Positions 7,510 through 15,684 of a DNA stretch of 46,722 nt are shown here, piece after piece. The notes below the pieces were generated by a model. It did no database searches. It worked only from the letters and a program-made list of their open reading frames with translations, and was not told the DNA's origin. This DNA is from Anaerolineaceae bacterium UBA5211 (GTDB taxonomy: Bacteria; Chloroflexota; Anaerolineae; Anaerolineales; Anaerolineaceae): NCBI GenBank assembly GCA_002412595.1, contig DHVJ01000033.1, positions 1 through 46,722 of the forward strand. The letters run 5' to 3'. Made by a program: the position numbers and the translations under genes. Positions within the stretch are counted from its first letter, which is position 1; each line of letters starts with the position of its first letter.

Positions 7510-10101
7510 ATGAGTCCATTAATCTTAGCTTTGAATGTGGAGTCCGCCACGCTGGAGCAGGTGGGCGGCAAGGGCCTGTCGCTTGCCAAACTGGCGCGAG
7601 CCGGGCTGCCGGTGCCGGACGGTTTTCACGTCACCACCGCGGCTTACCGCCGTTTTGTGGCGGAGAACCAATTACAGCATGGCATCCTGCAATCCTTGGA
7701 AGGACTGCAGGCCGACCAGCCGGCTGCGTTGGAGCAAGCGACACGCGCAATCGCCGCGCTTTTTTCTGCGGGTACTATGCCGGACGTATTGCGCATAGCC
7801 ATTATAAAAGGTTATCAGGGGCTGGGAGGGGAAAGACAAGCGGTAGCGGTGCGTTCTTCCGCTACTGCGGAAGACCTGCCGGAAGCGTCCTTTGCGGGGC
7901 AGCAGGACACCTACCTCAACATCCGCGGCGAAGAAGCTGTGCTGCAGGCAGTCAAGAAGTGCTGGGCATCACTGTGGACCGCGCGCGCCATCGCCTATCG
8001 CATGAAGAACAAGGTTGACCAGGAGACGGTTGCTCTGTCAGTTGTGGTTCAGGAGTTGGTGGACGCTGAAGCGGCCGGCATCCTGTTCACGATTAACCCG
8101 CTTGACGGCAGCGCGGACGAAGTGGTCATCAACGCGGCTTGGGGCCTGGGCGAGGCGGTCGTAAGCGGACTGGTCTCGCCCGACACAATTAGCGCGGATA
8201 AGGCCAGCGGGCAGGTCAAACAATACGATGTGGCCGAAAAGGCCATTATGACCGTGCGAACCGCCAAAGGAACGCAGGAGAAGATCATCAAAGGCCGCAA
8301 ACGCAAAGCGCGTGTGCTGTCCGACACGCAGGTGGCCGAATTGGTTGGTTTGGCGCAGAAAATTGAAGATTATTACCAGACACCGCAGGACATTGAATGG
8401 GGCTGGGCGGATAAGCAATTTTATATTTTACAGGCGCGGCCGGTGACGACCGCGGCTAAAGGTACTGCGCAGAAGACCTTCAAACCGAACTGGACCCTGC
8501 CCGACCCCAAGTTCAACTACATCCGCAGCAGCATGGCCGAGCACCTGCCCAACGCGGCCACCCCGCTGTTCGGCACCCTGGGCTTGGACGCCATCAACGA
8601 CTCCGTGGATGAACTGGCCAGTTCGATGAACATGCGCCTGTCGGAAGCCCAGTACATGTACAAGGTCTTCAACGGATACGTTTATATGACCTATAAATTG
8701 ACCCCGGCTTTCATGTGGGAAATGATCGTGGTTTCCATCAAAAATTTCGGCCTGATGATGTCCAAAGGCACCGAACGCTGGCAGGTTGTGCGCGCGGAAT
8801 TGACCGGGATCGTAGCCGATTGGGAAGCCAAGGATTTGGCGAAATTGAAAGCGGCTGAAATTTTGGCAGGCGTGTATGCCATGTTGTACGCGGCCGGTAA
8901 GTATTACACCGTGATCCAATCCGGCACGCTGCCGGCGGCCACCACCAGCGAAATGATCTTCTCGCGTATTTACAAGTCCGTCAAACGCCAAGATGACCCG
9001 GATGCCAGCCAGCTGCTGTTGGGCCTGGATTCGGTTGCGCTGCGCGCGGAGAAATCCCTGTTTGACCTGGCTCAATGGGTCGGCGGCCGCGAAGAGCTGC
9101 GGACTTTTGTTCTCAATACCGCTGTGGAAGAGGTTGCTGGGGCGTTGGAATCCAACAGCCGGCCGAAAAAAGTGGGGGAGCAAGATTGGGCAGAATTCCA
9201 TCAGTTTTTGGACGCACACTTGCAGACTTTCGGCCAAATGGCTTATGAATTCGATTTTGCCAATTCCGTACCAGCTGAGATGCCGGAATTGTTAGTGGAT
9301 TCGTTGAAGGTCTATTTGGAAGGCAAAGGCGGCGACCCTTACCTGCGCCAGCGCGAAGCAGACGAACTGCGCCAGCGCACCATGACGGGTATTCTGGGGC
9401 GCTGGCACCTGTTCCCGCGGCGCTGGATCCGCAAGATTTATCAGTGGGCACTGCGCACTGCCCCGGCGCGCGAGGATTCGCTGGCCGATATGGGCATGGG
9501 CCATGCTACCATCCGCCGCTGCTTGAAAGAACTGGGCGGGCGTCTGGCAGCGCAGGGCGCCATTGCCGCAGCGGAGGATATCTTCTGGCTGTATGGGAAT
9601 GAGGTTGAAAGCCTGGCCGCCGACTTGGAAAACGGACGCAAACTGGCGAATCTCAGCGCCAAAGTGCCCGAGCGCAAAGCGTTGTGGAAAGCCCAGATGA
9701 AATTGCGCCCGCCGGCGGTGCTGCCGCTGAATTCGCTCTTTGCCTCAATGATTCCCTGGGCGCGCCAAAGCGAGAATGACCATGAGCTGAAAGGTGTGGC
9801 GGCTTCGGCCGGCTGCGTGACAGGCACGGCGCGCGTGTTGTTTGGACCGGAAGATTTCGGGCGCATGCAGTCCGGCGATATCCTGGTGGCTCCCACCACC
9901 TCGCCGGCCTGGACGCCGCTTTTCACCATGGCCTCCGCGGTGGTAACCGATATCGGCGGCCCGCTCAGCCATAGCTCGATCGTGGCGCGCGAATATGGCA
10001 TCCCGGCCGTGCTGGCCACCAGCGTGGGCACGCGCATGATCCGCGACGGACAGACAATCACCGTGGACGGCGACGCCGGTCTGGTCACTTTGGTGGATTA
10101 G
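7510..10101 (+). CDS. Rifampin phosphotransferase / PEP-synthase-like enzyme
   Basis: An 863-residue protein of the PEP-synthase/PPDK superfamily. The N-terminal ATP-binding domain is clear (GGKGLSLAKLARAGLPVPDGF; VAVRSSATAEDLPEASFAGQ; QDIEWGWADKQFYILQARPV). The C-terminal swivelling phosphohistidine domain carries GGPLSHSSIVAREYGIPAV, with the catalytic histidine 42 residues from the C terminus. Order, length (about 865) and this distance fit rifampin phosphotransferase, which lacks the TIM-barrel pyruvate domain of true PEP synthase. The middle (about 330-740) is divergent, so the substrate is uncertain. The start is taken as the ATG at 7510, which has GGAGG about 6 bases upstream. The ATG at 7492 has no such site. 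Neighbours (TetR, MFS exporter) support a detoxification role. Confidence 0.85.
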   Translation: MSPLILALNVESATLEQVGGKGLSLAKLARAGLPVPDGFHVTTAAYRRFVAENQLQHGILQSLEGLQADQPAALEQATRAIAALFSAGTMPDVLRIAIIKGYQGLGGERQAVAVRSSATAEDLPEASFAGQQDTYLNIRGEEAVLQAVKKCWASLWTARAIAYRMKNKVDQETVALSVVVQELVDAEAAGILFTINPLDGSADEVVINAAWGLGEAVVSGLVSPDTISADKASGQVKQYDVAEKAIMTVRTAKGTQEKIIKGRKRKARVLSDTQVAELVGLAQKIEDYYQTPQDIEWGWADKQFYILQARPVTTAAKGTAQKTFKPNWTLPDPKFNYIRSSMAEHLPNAATPLFGTLGLDAINDSVDELASSMNMRLSEAQYMYKVFNGYVYMTYKLTPAFMWEMIVVSIKNFGLMMSKGTERWQVVRAELTGIVADWEAKDLAKLKAAEILAGVYAMLYAAGKYYTVIQSGTLPAATTSEMIFSRIYKSVKRQDDPDASQLLLGLDSVALRAEKSLFDLAQWVGGREELRTFVLNTAVEEVAGALESNSRPKKVGEQDWAEFHQFLDAHLQTFGQMAYEFDFANSVPAEMPELLVDSLKVYLEGKGGDPYLRQREADELRQRTMTGILGRWHLFPRRWIRKIYQWALRTAPAREDSLADMGMGHATIRRCLKELGGRLAAQGAIAAAEDIFWLYGNEVESLAADLENGRKLANLSAKVPERKALWKAQMKLRPPAVLPLNSLFASMIPWARQSENDHELKGVAASAGCVTGTARVLFGPEDFGRMQSGDILVAPTTSPAWTPLFTMASAVVTDIGGPLSHSSIVAREYGIPAVLATSVGTRMIRDGQTITVDGDAGLVTLVD

Positions 10102-10103
10102 CC

Positions 10104-11285
10104 ATGCCGGCCTCCGGGCGCAAGAGCCTGTTCATCCTGTCCTTCACCCTGCTGGTGGTCATGCTGGGTTACGGCATCGCCATGCCCATGCTGCCCTTCT
10201 ACATCGAGAAGTTCGGCGTGGGCGGCAAGGAATTTGGCTGGATGATGGCCAGTTATTCCTTCATGCAGCTCATCTGCGCGCCGCTGTGGGGTATGCTCTC
10301 GGACCGCTTCGGACGCAAACCAATCCTGGCAGTAGGTGTGCTGGGCTACGCCGTGGCTTTCTTCATGTTCGGGTTGGCCAAGTCTTTCACTGTGTTGTTC
10401 ATCGCGCGGGCACTGTCGGGGGTGTTGTCTTCGGCCACCACACCCACGGCCATGGCATATGTGGGCGACAACGCCCAGCCTGACGATCGCAGCCAGAGCA
10501 TGGGCCAGCTGGGCGCCATGATCGGCCTGGGGGTCATCCTGGGCCCGCTGTTGGGCGGGCTGCTTTCCACGGATTCACTCTCGCTGCCCTTTTTCGTGGG
10601 CGCCGGGCTGGCATTGCTGGCCTTCCTGCTGGTGCTGCTCCTGCTGCCCGAATCGCGGCCGCAGCAAACGGAAGCGGAAAAAGTACGCAAGCCCTTTGCC
10701 GGCATGCTGCCGCAGTACCGCGCCGTGCTGCGCGGCCCGGCCGGCGCGCTGCTGGTGCTAATCCTGCTGATCAGCTTCGGGCTGGCCAACCTGCAAAACA
10801 TGGTGGGACTGTACGCGGTGGACAAGCTGAAGGCCGACACGACCCAGGTCAGCGCGGTGTGGATGGTGATGGGCATTACCATGATCGCCGTGCAGGGCGG
10901 GCTGGTGGGCTGGCTGTCCAAACGCGTGCGCGAAATGAAATTGATCCGCGTCAGCCTGCTGGGCGGTGTGTTGGGCTTCGTGCTGCTGGCACAGGTGACC
11001 AGCTTCGTTCAATTACTGGCCGCGCTGGCCTTTATCATGCTGGCGCTCTCGTTGCTCAGCCCCAGCCTGAACGCCAGCATCTCGCGTTACGGCGGGGAGC
11101 ACCAGGGCGCGCTGATGGGCGTCAATAACACCATGATCAGCCTGGGGCGCGTACTCGGCCCGCTGTGGGGTGGGTATTTGTATGATGTGAATATGGATTA
11201 TGCTTTCTACAGCGGGGCGGTTATTTTGGTGGTGGGGTTGGTAGTAAGTTGGGTAAGGATTGAGGTAAAGCTAAGCTTTTCATAA
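10104..11285 (+). CDS. MFS drug exporter (TetA-like)
   Basis: A 393-residue major facilitator with about 12 membrane segments. The N-terminal motif GYGIAMPMLPFYIEKFG resembles drug/H+ antiporters, LSDRFGRKPIL is the cytoplasmic loop 2-3 motif A, and LGAMIGLGVILGPLLGGLLS matches the TM5 motif C found in exporters. The central loop (about residues 188-210) is charged and cytoplasmic. It starts 2 bases after the upstream stop, so it is the last gene of the TetR-Rph-MFS operon. It resembles the tetracycline or multidrug exporter group rather than sugar or metabolite importers. The actual drug cannot be read from the sequence. I saw no clear hairpin terminator after it. Confidence 0.9.
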   Translation: MPASGRKSLFILSFTLLVVMLGYGIAMPMLPFYIEKFGVGGKEFGWMMASYSFMQLICAPLWGMLSDRFGRKPILAVGVLGYAVAFFMFGLAKSFTVLFIARALSGVLSSATTPTAMAYVGDNAQPDDRSQSMGQLGAMIGLGVILGPLLGGLLSTDSLSLPFFVGAGLALLAFLLVLLLLPESRPQQTEAEKVRKPFAGMLPQYRAVLRGPAGALLVLILLISFGLANLQNMVGLYAVDKLKADTTQVSAVWMVMGITMIAVQGGLVGWLSKRVREMKLIRVSLLGGVLGFVLLAQVTSFVQLLAALAFIMLALSLLSPSLNASISRYGGEHQGALMGVNNTMISLGRVLGPLWGGYLYDVNMDYAFYSGAVILVVGLVVSWVRIEVKLSFS

Positions 11286-11533
11286 GCAAGTTCTATTATT
11301 AAATTCTAGAGGAACAAAAAAGATTTATAAAAACAAGATGAAAAAAGCGAAGAATATTTAAAATCAGGAGGAGAAATTAGAAGATCTCAAAAAATTAAGA
11401 GATAAATATCTCCCAAAAACTTCTAAATTCCAGGATCTAAGGAGAGGTAAGAGTAAGAATATCTCCCAAAAAATTTACTGGCAGTTTAGGATATTAAATA
11501 TCAATCCAAAGAATTACTCAATAATAATTTTTA

Positions 11534-12712
11534 CTAATATGTAGTTGTTATTATAAAGAAGCAACTTGAATATTCATCACCATCTGATAGATCCCAACTT
11601 CCTAACCAAGGTGTCGTTTCAATATCACTAACGGACATAACAACAACTTCATACGCACCTGGTGTGAGAGTATATTGCCCGATAGGACCTTCTTCTGGGC
11701 AGTAGGTTGGGCTTATAAAATAATTACTACAAGTAGAACAATCCTCTAATATTTCCACATGCGTTTCTGGTCCTTTAAATACGATTAATAAACGTTCTGG
11801 TGAATCATTTTGGATAATTACTTCGGATGTTCCACTATTGCTTCTACCGCTATAACTGGGTTGTGGAATTTCTCCAGCATTATTGTTTTTTGCTTTTGAA
11901 ATAATTAGGTCTGCTAGCGCAGATTCAACATCATCTGCAATTTCATGATCCGGATATTTAGTTAGGAATCGATCAAACATCGCGATCGCAGATTCTGAAT
12001 CCCCTTCCTTTGCGTATCTTTGACCACATGAATAAAATAGTAATGGGATGAATTCATTATGATTGGCTATGCTATAAAGAGATTTATATTCCTCACAAGC
12101 AATTGAATTGTTCATCAAAGCCTTTTTCACATCGTTAGTAATAGCACTCGAAGAGTATCTTTCTAAAAGCATTTTATAAATATTAAAAGAACTTTGTGGA
12201 TTATTGTTTTGGTCATACATTTGACCACATGCAAAATATAAATAAGGCAGATTCACATTTGGAATTGGAATACACTTTTGTTCTAAAAGGATATCTGTAC
12301 TCTCACAAAAACTCTCAGAGACGAATTCAGTTGCCTTATTGTTTTTTATAATTGTTTCTAATCCATTACATGCAATACTAGATAAATTACTATCTTTGTA
12401 ATTTTCAATAAAAAAAGTATAGGATTTTGTCGCAGATTCTAGATCGTCATTTTCGAGGCTATCAGCTGCATCTTTTATATATTGACATTCATTTACTAAA
12501 TCACTGGAAAGATCTTGATAATAACCATTTCGGACTTTATCAAAATAAACCAGAGCGGTATCACAATCTTGATTTATATATGCTTGATATCCTTTAAAAT
12601 AGTTATTTCTGTTTGAAAAATAATTGATTGTAAAAATAATGATTATAAATAAGATGACGATCAGTAAAATCCAAACGAAACTTATCTTTTTCTTCGTTTT
12701 TTTAGGAACCAT
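11534..12712 (-). CDS. Membrane-anchored TPR-like protein of unknown function
   Basis: A 392-residue protein. A lysine-rich N terminus (residues 3-10) precedes one membrane segment (about 12-33), so most of it is probably outside the membrane. Residues about 40-280 are helical and repeat-like (FDKVRNGYYQDL, ATKSYTFFIENYKDS, IYKMLLERYSSSAITNDV, AIAMFDRFLTKYPDHEIADDV), typical of TPR/outer-membrane-assembly-type repeats. After a Ser/Asn linker, residues about 300-392 look like a beta-sandwich with paired cysteines (CSTCSNYF). GGGAGG lies about 8 bases before the ATG. Coding is strikingly AT-rich with many AAT/AAA/ATA codons compared with the flanking operons, which suggests separate ancestry. 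Its design resembles the 550-residue protein at 17577-19229. Confidence 0.75.
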   Translation of the reverse strand: MVPKKTKKKISFVWILLIVILFIIIIFTINYFSNRNNYFKGYQAYINQDCDTALVYFDKVRNGYYQDLSSDLVNECQYIKDAADSLENDDLESATKSYTFFIENYKDSNLSSIACNGLETIIKNNKATEFVSESFCESTDILLEQKCIPIPNVNLPYLYFACGQMYDQNNNPQSSFNIYKMLLERYSSSAITNDVKKALMNNSIACEEYKSLYSIANHNEFIPLLFYSCGQRYAKEGDSESAIAMFDRFLTKYPDHEIADDVESALADLIISKAKNNNAGEIPQPSYSGRSNSGTSEVIIQNDSPERLLIVFKGPETHVEILEDCSTCSNYFISPTYCPEEGPIGQYTLTPGAYEVVVMSVSDIETTPWLGSWDLSDGDEYSSCFFIITTTY

Positions 12713-13340
12713 TACTATTTCCTCCCTGTAAAATGGTTTTTTTCATTACAAATTATATATTAATTAATAAACTATTATCTCTATTCAAAAGAAAACAGTT
12801 CCCTATACATAATAGCATGAAATTATAATGTACTCATTAATCGCTTAATACATCACATGTGGCCGGTACTGAAGCGTCTTGGCAAGGTGGGTGTTGCGAA
12901 TTTCCTCTGAGTTATCCAGATTGATGGTGGTGCGCGCCAGCTTGAGGATAAGGGGAAAGGCGCGTTCTACCCTAACCCAACCCTCTTTCTTCATTAGCAA
13001 TTAGAGATAGAAGCGATCCGTTCCGGAAGGGGGCGGATGGGAGGGGGATGGCAGACTATAAAGCCGCATTGGGGGCAGATGTGGAAAATATTAATGCAAA
13101 GTTGAGCGAGTAAAACGAGAGAATAAAAAAATTATAATAAATTTTACTTGATCAAGTTTTGGCAGCTGAGATCGTCATACCCACTTCCAGCGGGTTCGCG
13201 ATAACAGGAGTGGGGTGTTGCCTCTATAAAAGAGGGAATTTACTGTTGATATTATGTGATTGTCACAATGTCCTTTGATTGAGCTATCCCGAAATTAATT
13301 TCTACTCCTATAAAAAGCAGGTCAAGATTGGATGATGCTT
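12713..13340. other. 628-base region without intact genes; decayed DNA
   Basis: This stretch holds a 124-base remnant of the comM 3' end (12844-12967, described separately), then a G-rich segment and a possible 21-codon frame on the plus strand (13048-13113, ATG preceded by GAGGGGG, ending ...NAKLSE). The remainder is AT-rich with no open frame, hairpin terminator or tRNA-like fold that I could find. It reads as eroded coding DNA between two envelope-protein genes. Confidence 0.6.
12844..12967 (-). pseudogene. Decayed copy of the comM 3' end
   Basis: Read on the minus strand, this segment encodes LILKLARTTINLDNSEE, then after a one-base shift IRNTHLAKTLQYRPHV and a stop. This parallels the C terminus of the intact comM product (RILKLARTIADLDVSED IRNTHLAEALQYRPQ, stop). 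About three quarters of bases match over 124, including a 21-base identical block (12930-12950). One extra T at about 12900-12903 breaks the frame. Nothing upstream of the last 40 codons remains. The copy has the same orientation as comM, 2.7 kb away. Confidence 0.85.
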
Positions 13341-15410
13341 TCAATAACCCTGAAGTTCACGGATCTCGATCCCGTAGATCTTGGCGTCTGACCAGTTCTC
13401 ATTGGTGCGTTGGGACACCCATAACAATCCATCCCCCCAGGCCATATCCCACGTTCCTTCGGAAGCTGCGTAGATCCAACCGACGTTTCTGCCATCTTTT
13501 GTGGTTTTAACGATTCCCGATCTGCCGGGGGACCAGAAGTACTCACCGTCCCATGCCAGGCCGCCGTTCCCCCAATCGCCTTTTTCTATGGTACTGACCA
13601 GATTACCTGAGCGGTCCATGACGTAAACAAAGTTGGATGCCCAACCTGCCACGTAAAGGTATTCTCCATCCCAAGTGATCCCTTTACAGCCGTTATCGGG
13701 GTCGGGGGAAGGGAAACTTGAAAGTGTTTCACCGCTGGCCGGATCGATCTCGTAGATCATGCGCTCGGCAAAATCCAGCGCCCATAAATGGTCTCCGTCG
13801 AAGGTGAGTCCCCAAATCTGTGAACCGGGACCTTGAAAATGCGTCAGGATTTTTCCGTTGTTTGGATCGATACGGTAGTATTCCGCCCACAGGGTGGAAG
13901 TCCAAACCGCTTCTCCATCCCAGGCTACGGCCCAGGTCAAACCTAAATTCTCCCCCACCTTTTTAACAACAGCCCGGGTTTCATCCTCGGCGTCATAAAC
14001 ATATGCGTATTTATCCAAATCTTCGTCGCCGGGGGTATATCCAAGCGCGTAAGACATATCGGGTGAGAAATCGAATGCAATTTCTTCTGGGACGGTTGTG
14101 TCATCTTCTATTTTCTGTGAGTCACCGCAAATCTGGCAGTTCCGATTGCCCGTTATCTGCACGTTGCCAACCTGAATGACATTGTTTCCCTCTCCCGTGG
14201 CTACGCCTTCGGAGTTTTGGCTGGACAGCACTCCTTTCAGGAAAACTGACGCACTGTTATCGACGGATATACCACCTGCGCCATTTTCAAGGAAGCTAGA
14301 TGAAGTGATGATAGCATCTGTTGCATCAAGGTGGACACCGGATGTTCCGTTGTCCTCGACCAGGCAATGGTCGATAACCAGGTCATTATATTGTTCGGCT
14401 GCGATGCCGTTATAACCATTCTGGTAGATATGCGTATTGGATACTTCTCCCTGCGCGTAGGATTCAAAATAGATGCCTTCCCAGTTATTCCAGCGAACGA
14501 CGGAATTTTGGATTTTCGGCTTTCCGCTCCAGAAATTCAAACCCTGCTGACCGAATTCCACCACGACGTAAGAGAAAATGGATTTATCCGAGTTTGACAC
14601 CCGTATCATCCGCCAATCCCCGTTTTGCGGATCGTCTGCGTCGGACGTGAAATAAATCGGCTGGTCAGGGCTGCCTTCGGCAATGATGGTCCCATCTACT
14701 GTTAATCCCAACCTTTTTTCCGGTTCCTTGTATCCGCGGTAGTGCTTGAACCGAACGATTGTCCCAGGATTGATGGTAAGCGTCACACCTTCAGGAACAT
14801 AGACATCTCCCGCAATCAGGATTTCGTCTGACCACACCGTATCTTGGGCTATTCGGCCGCTGACTATCTGGCCGCCAGTTTGATCTTGTCGCGGTTTGGC
14901 AGCATTATGTGCCCCTGTTTTACATCCCTGCTCAACAAGGTTGTAATCATAGACTTTGGTAAGACTCCCATCGGGAAAACCCAACTGGAGAGAACCAAGA
15001 CAAGGAAAAGCAATGTTATCCAAACCGGTTACCCATGGCAGGGTTCCGATAATAAAACCGTCTGGGGACTGATCCAGTTCCGCGTTGGGACGGATCACTA
15101 TTCTGCCCGGTTCATCACCGGTTGGAATTTCCTGCCCATCAACCAGAATTGTCGTCGGTGAAAAATCATCCTGCCAGGGATCAACATTTACCTCAATGTA
15201 ATGGTCGTTTATATTCCAGGTGACATTTGTTATGACAGACGAGGAAGTATGGTATTCCGGTGTAGATGCAGTCTCTGATTGCTGCTGGCCAAATGCATTG
15301 CCGCCTGAGCCGGTTGTGAGTGTGGACATTTCTATGGTCGAACTTTTTAACTCGTAAGAGGATAAGAAAAAGCAGGGAAAAAAAAGGAAAATAAAAAGTT
15401 TCGTTTTCAT
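13341..15410 (-). CDS. Secreted right-handed beta-helix / beta-propeller protein
   Basis: A 689-residue exported protein. Residues 1-20 form a signal peptide (MKTKLFIFLFFPCFFLSS). After a Ser/Thr-rich stretch and a beta domain, residues about 215-420 show parallel beta-helix repeats (GLTVDGTIIAEGSPDQPIYF; NSVVRWNNWEGIYF; HIYQNGYNGIAAEQYNDLVID; SFLENGAGGISVDNSA). Residues about 465-689 form a propeller with repeated blades of the type GLTFDGDHLWALD, GITWDGEYLYVAG, GLAWDGEYFWSPG, DMAWGDGLLWVSQ. Beta-helices often bind or cut polysaccharides, but I see no catalytic signature. The propeller suggests ligand or partner binding. No sorting motif or membrane anchor is seen at the C terminus, so it is probably released. 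It is flanked by comM and the comM remnant. Confidence 0.8.
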   Translation of the reverse strand: MKTKLFIFLFFPCFFLSSYELKSSTIEMSTLTTGSGGNAFGQQQSETASTPEYHTSSSVITNVTWNINDHYIEVNVDPWQDDFSPTTILVDGQEIPTGDEPGRIVIRPNAELDQSPDGFIIGTLPWVTGLDNIAFPCLGSLQLGFPDGSLTKVYDYNLVEQGCKTGAHNAAKPRQDQTGGQIVSGRIAQDTVWSDEILIAGDVYVPEGVTLTINPGTIVRFKHYRGYKEPEKRLGLTVDGTIIAEGSPDQPIYFTSDADDPQNGDWRMIRVSNSDKSIFSYVVVEFGQQGLNFWSGKPKIQNSVVRWNNWEGIYFESYAQGEVSNTHIYQNGYNGIAAEQYNDLVIDHCLVEDNGTSGVHLDATDAIITSSSFLENGAGGISVDNSASVFLKGVLSSQNSEGVATGEGNNVIQVGNVQITGNRNCQICGDSQKIEDDTTVPEEIAFDFSPDMSYALGYTPGDEDLDKYAYVYDAEDETRAVVKKVGENLGLTWAVAWDGEAVWTSTLWAEYYRIDPNNGKILTHFQGPGSQIWGLTFDGDHLWALDFAERMIYEIDPASGETLSSFPSPDPDNGCKGITWDGEYLYVAGWASNFVYVMDRSGNLVSTIEKGDWGNGGLAWDGEYFWSPGRSGIVKTTKDGRNVGWIYAASEGTWDMAWGDGLLWVSQRTNENWSDAKIYGIEIRELQGY

Positions 15411-15543
15411 AAATGCCTCATAATCAAAAAGGCGTTCCCTGAGTAGGAACCATTGGTCATTATTAATCTTGAAAATAGTAGATATTAATACAGGAATGAC
15501 CTTTCTATACCATTATCGACTAATGGGCTCAAGCGAGAGTCTC

Positions 15544-15570
15544 GTCCATTTATCGGCATGGACTTTTTTT
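15544..15570 (+). terminator. Hairpin plus T-run oriented to the plus strand
   Basis: Arms GTCCAT (15544-15549) and ATGGAC (15558-15563) with an 8-base loop are followed by seven T. It has intrinsic terminator form, but no plus-strand gene ends upstream of it. Both neighbours are minus-strand genes. It may be a leftover of a lost gene or end an unseen short transcript. Confidence 0.4.
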
Positions 15571-15684
15571 ACGCAGATTTAAATATACAACATTTATGCT
15601 TAATCGCGGGTTTTGAACCTTATTTCAGAATAGTAATGTTACGCTGGCAAGAGATTTAATAGTATTGTATTTTCTATTCCTGGT

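Noticed and set aside
11405..11475. Repeat AATATCTCCCAAAAA found twice (about 11407 and 11459)
   Set aside because: Only two short copies in AT-rich DNA, with no palindrome or further copies. Probably chance or a coding remnant.
13180..13215. tRNA-like fragment near 13190 (contains GGGTTCGCG)
   Set aside because: A TpsiC-arm-like string is present, but no acceptor stem, anticodon arm or D-arm pairs around it.
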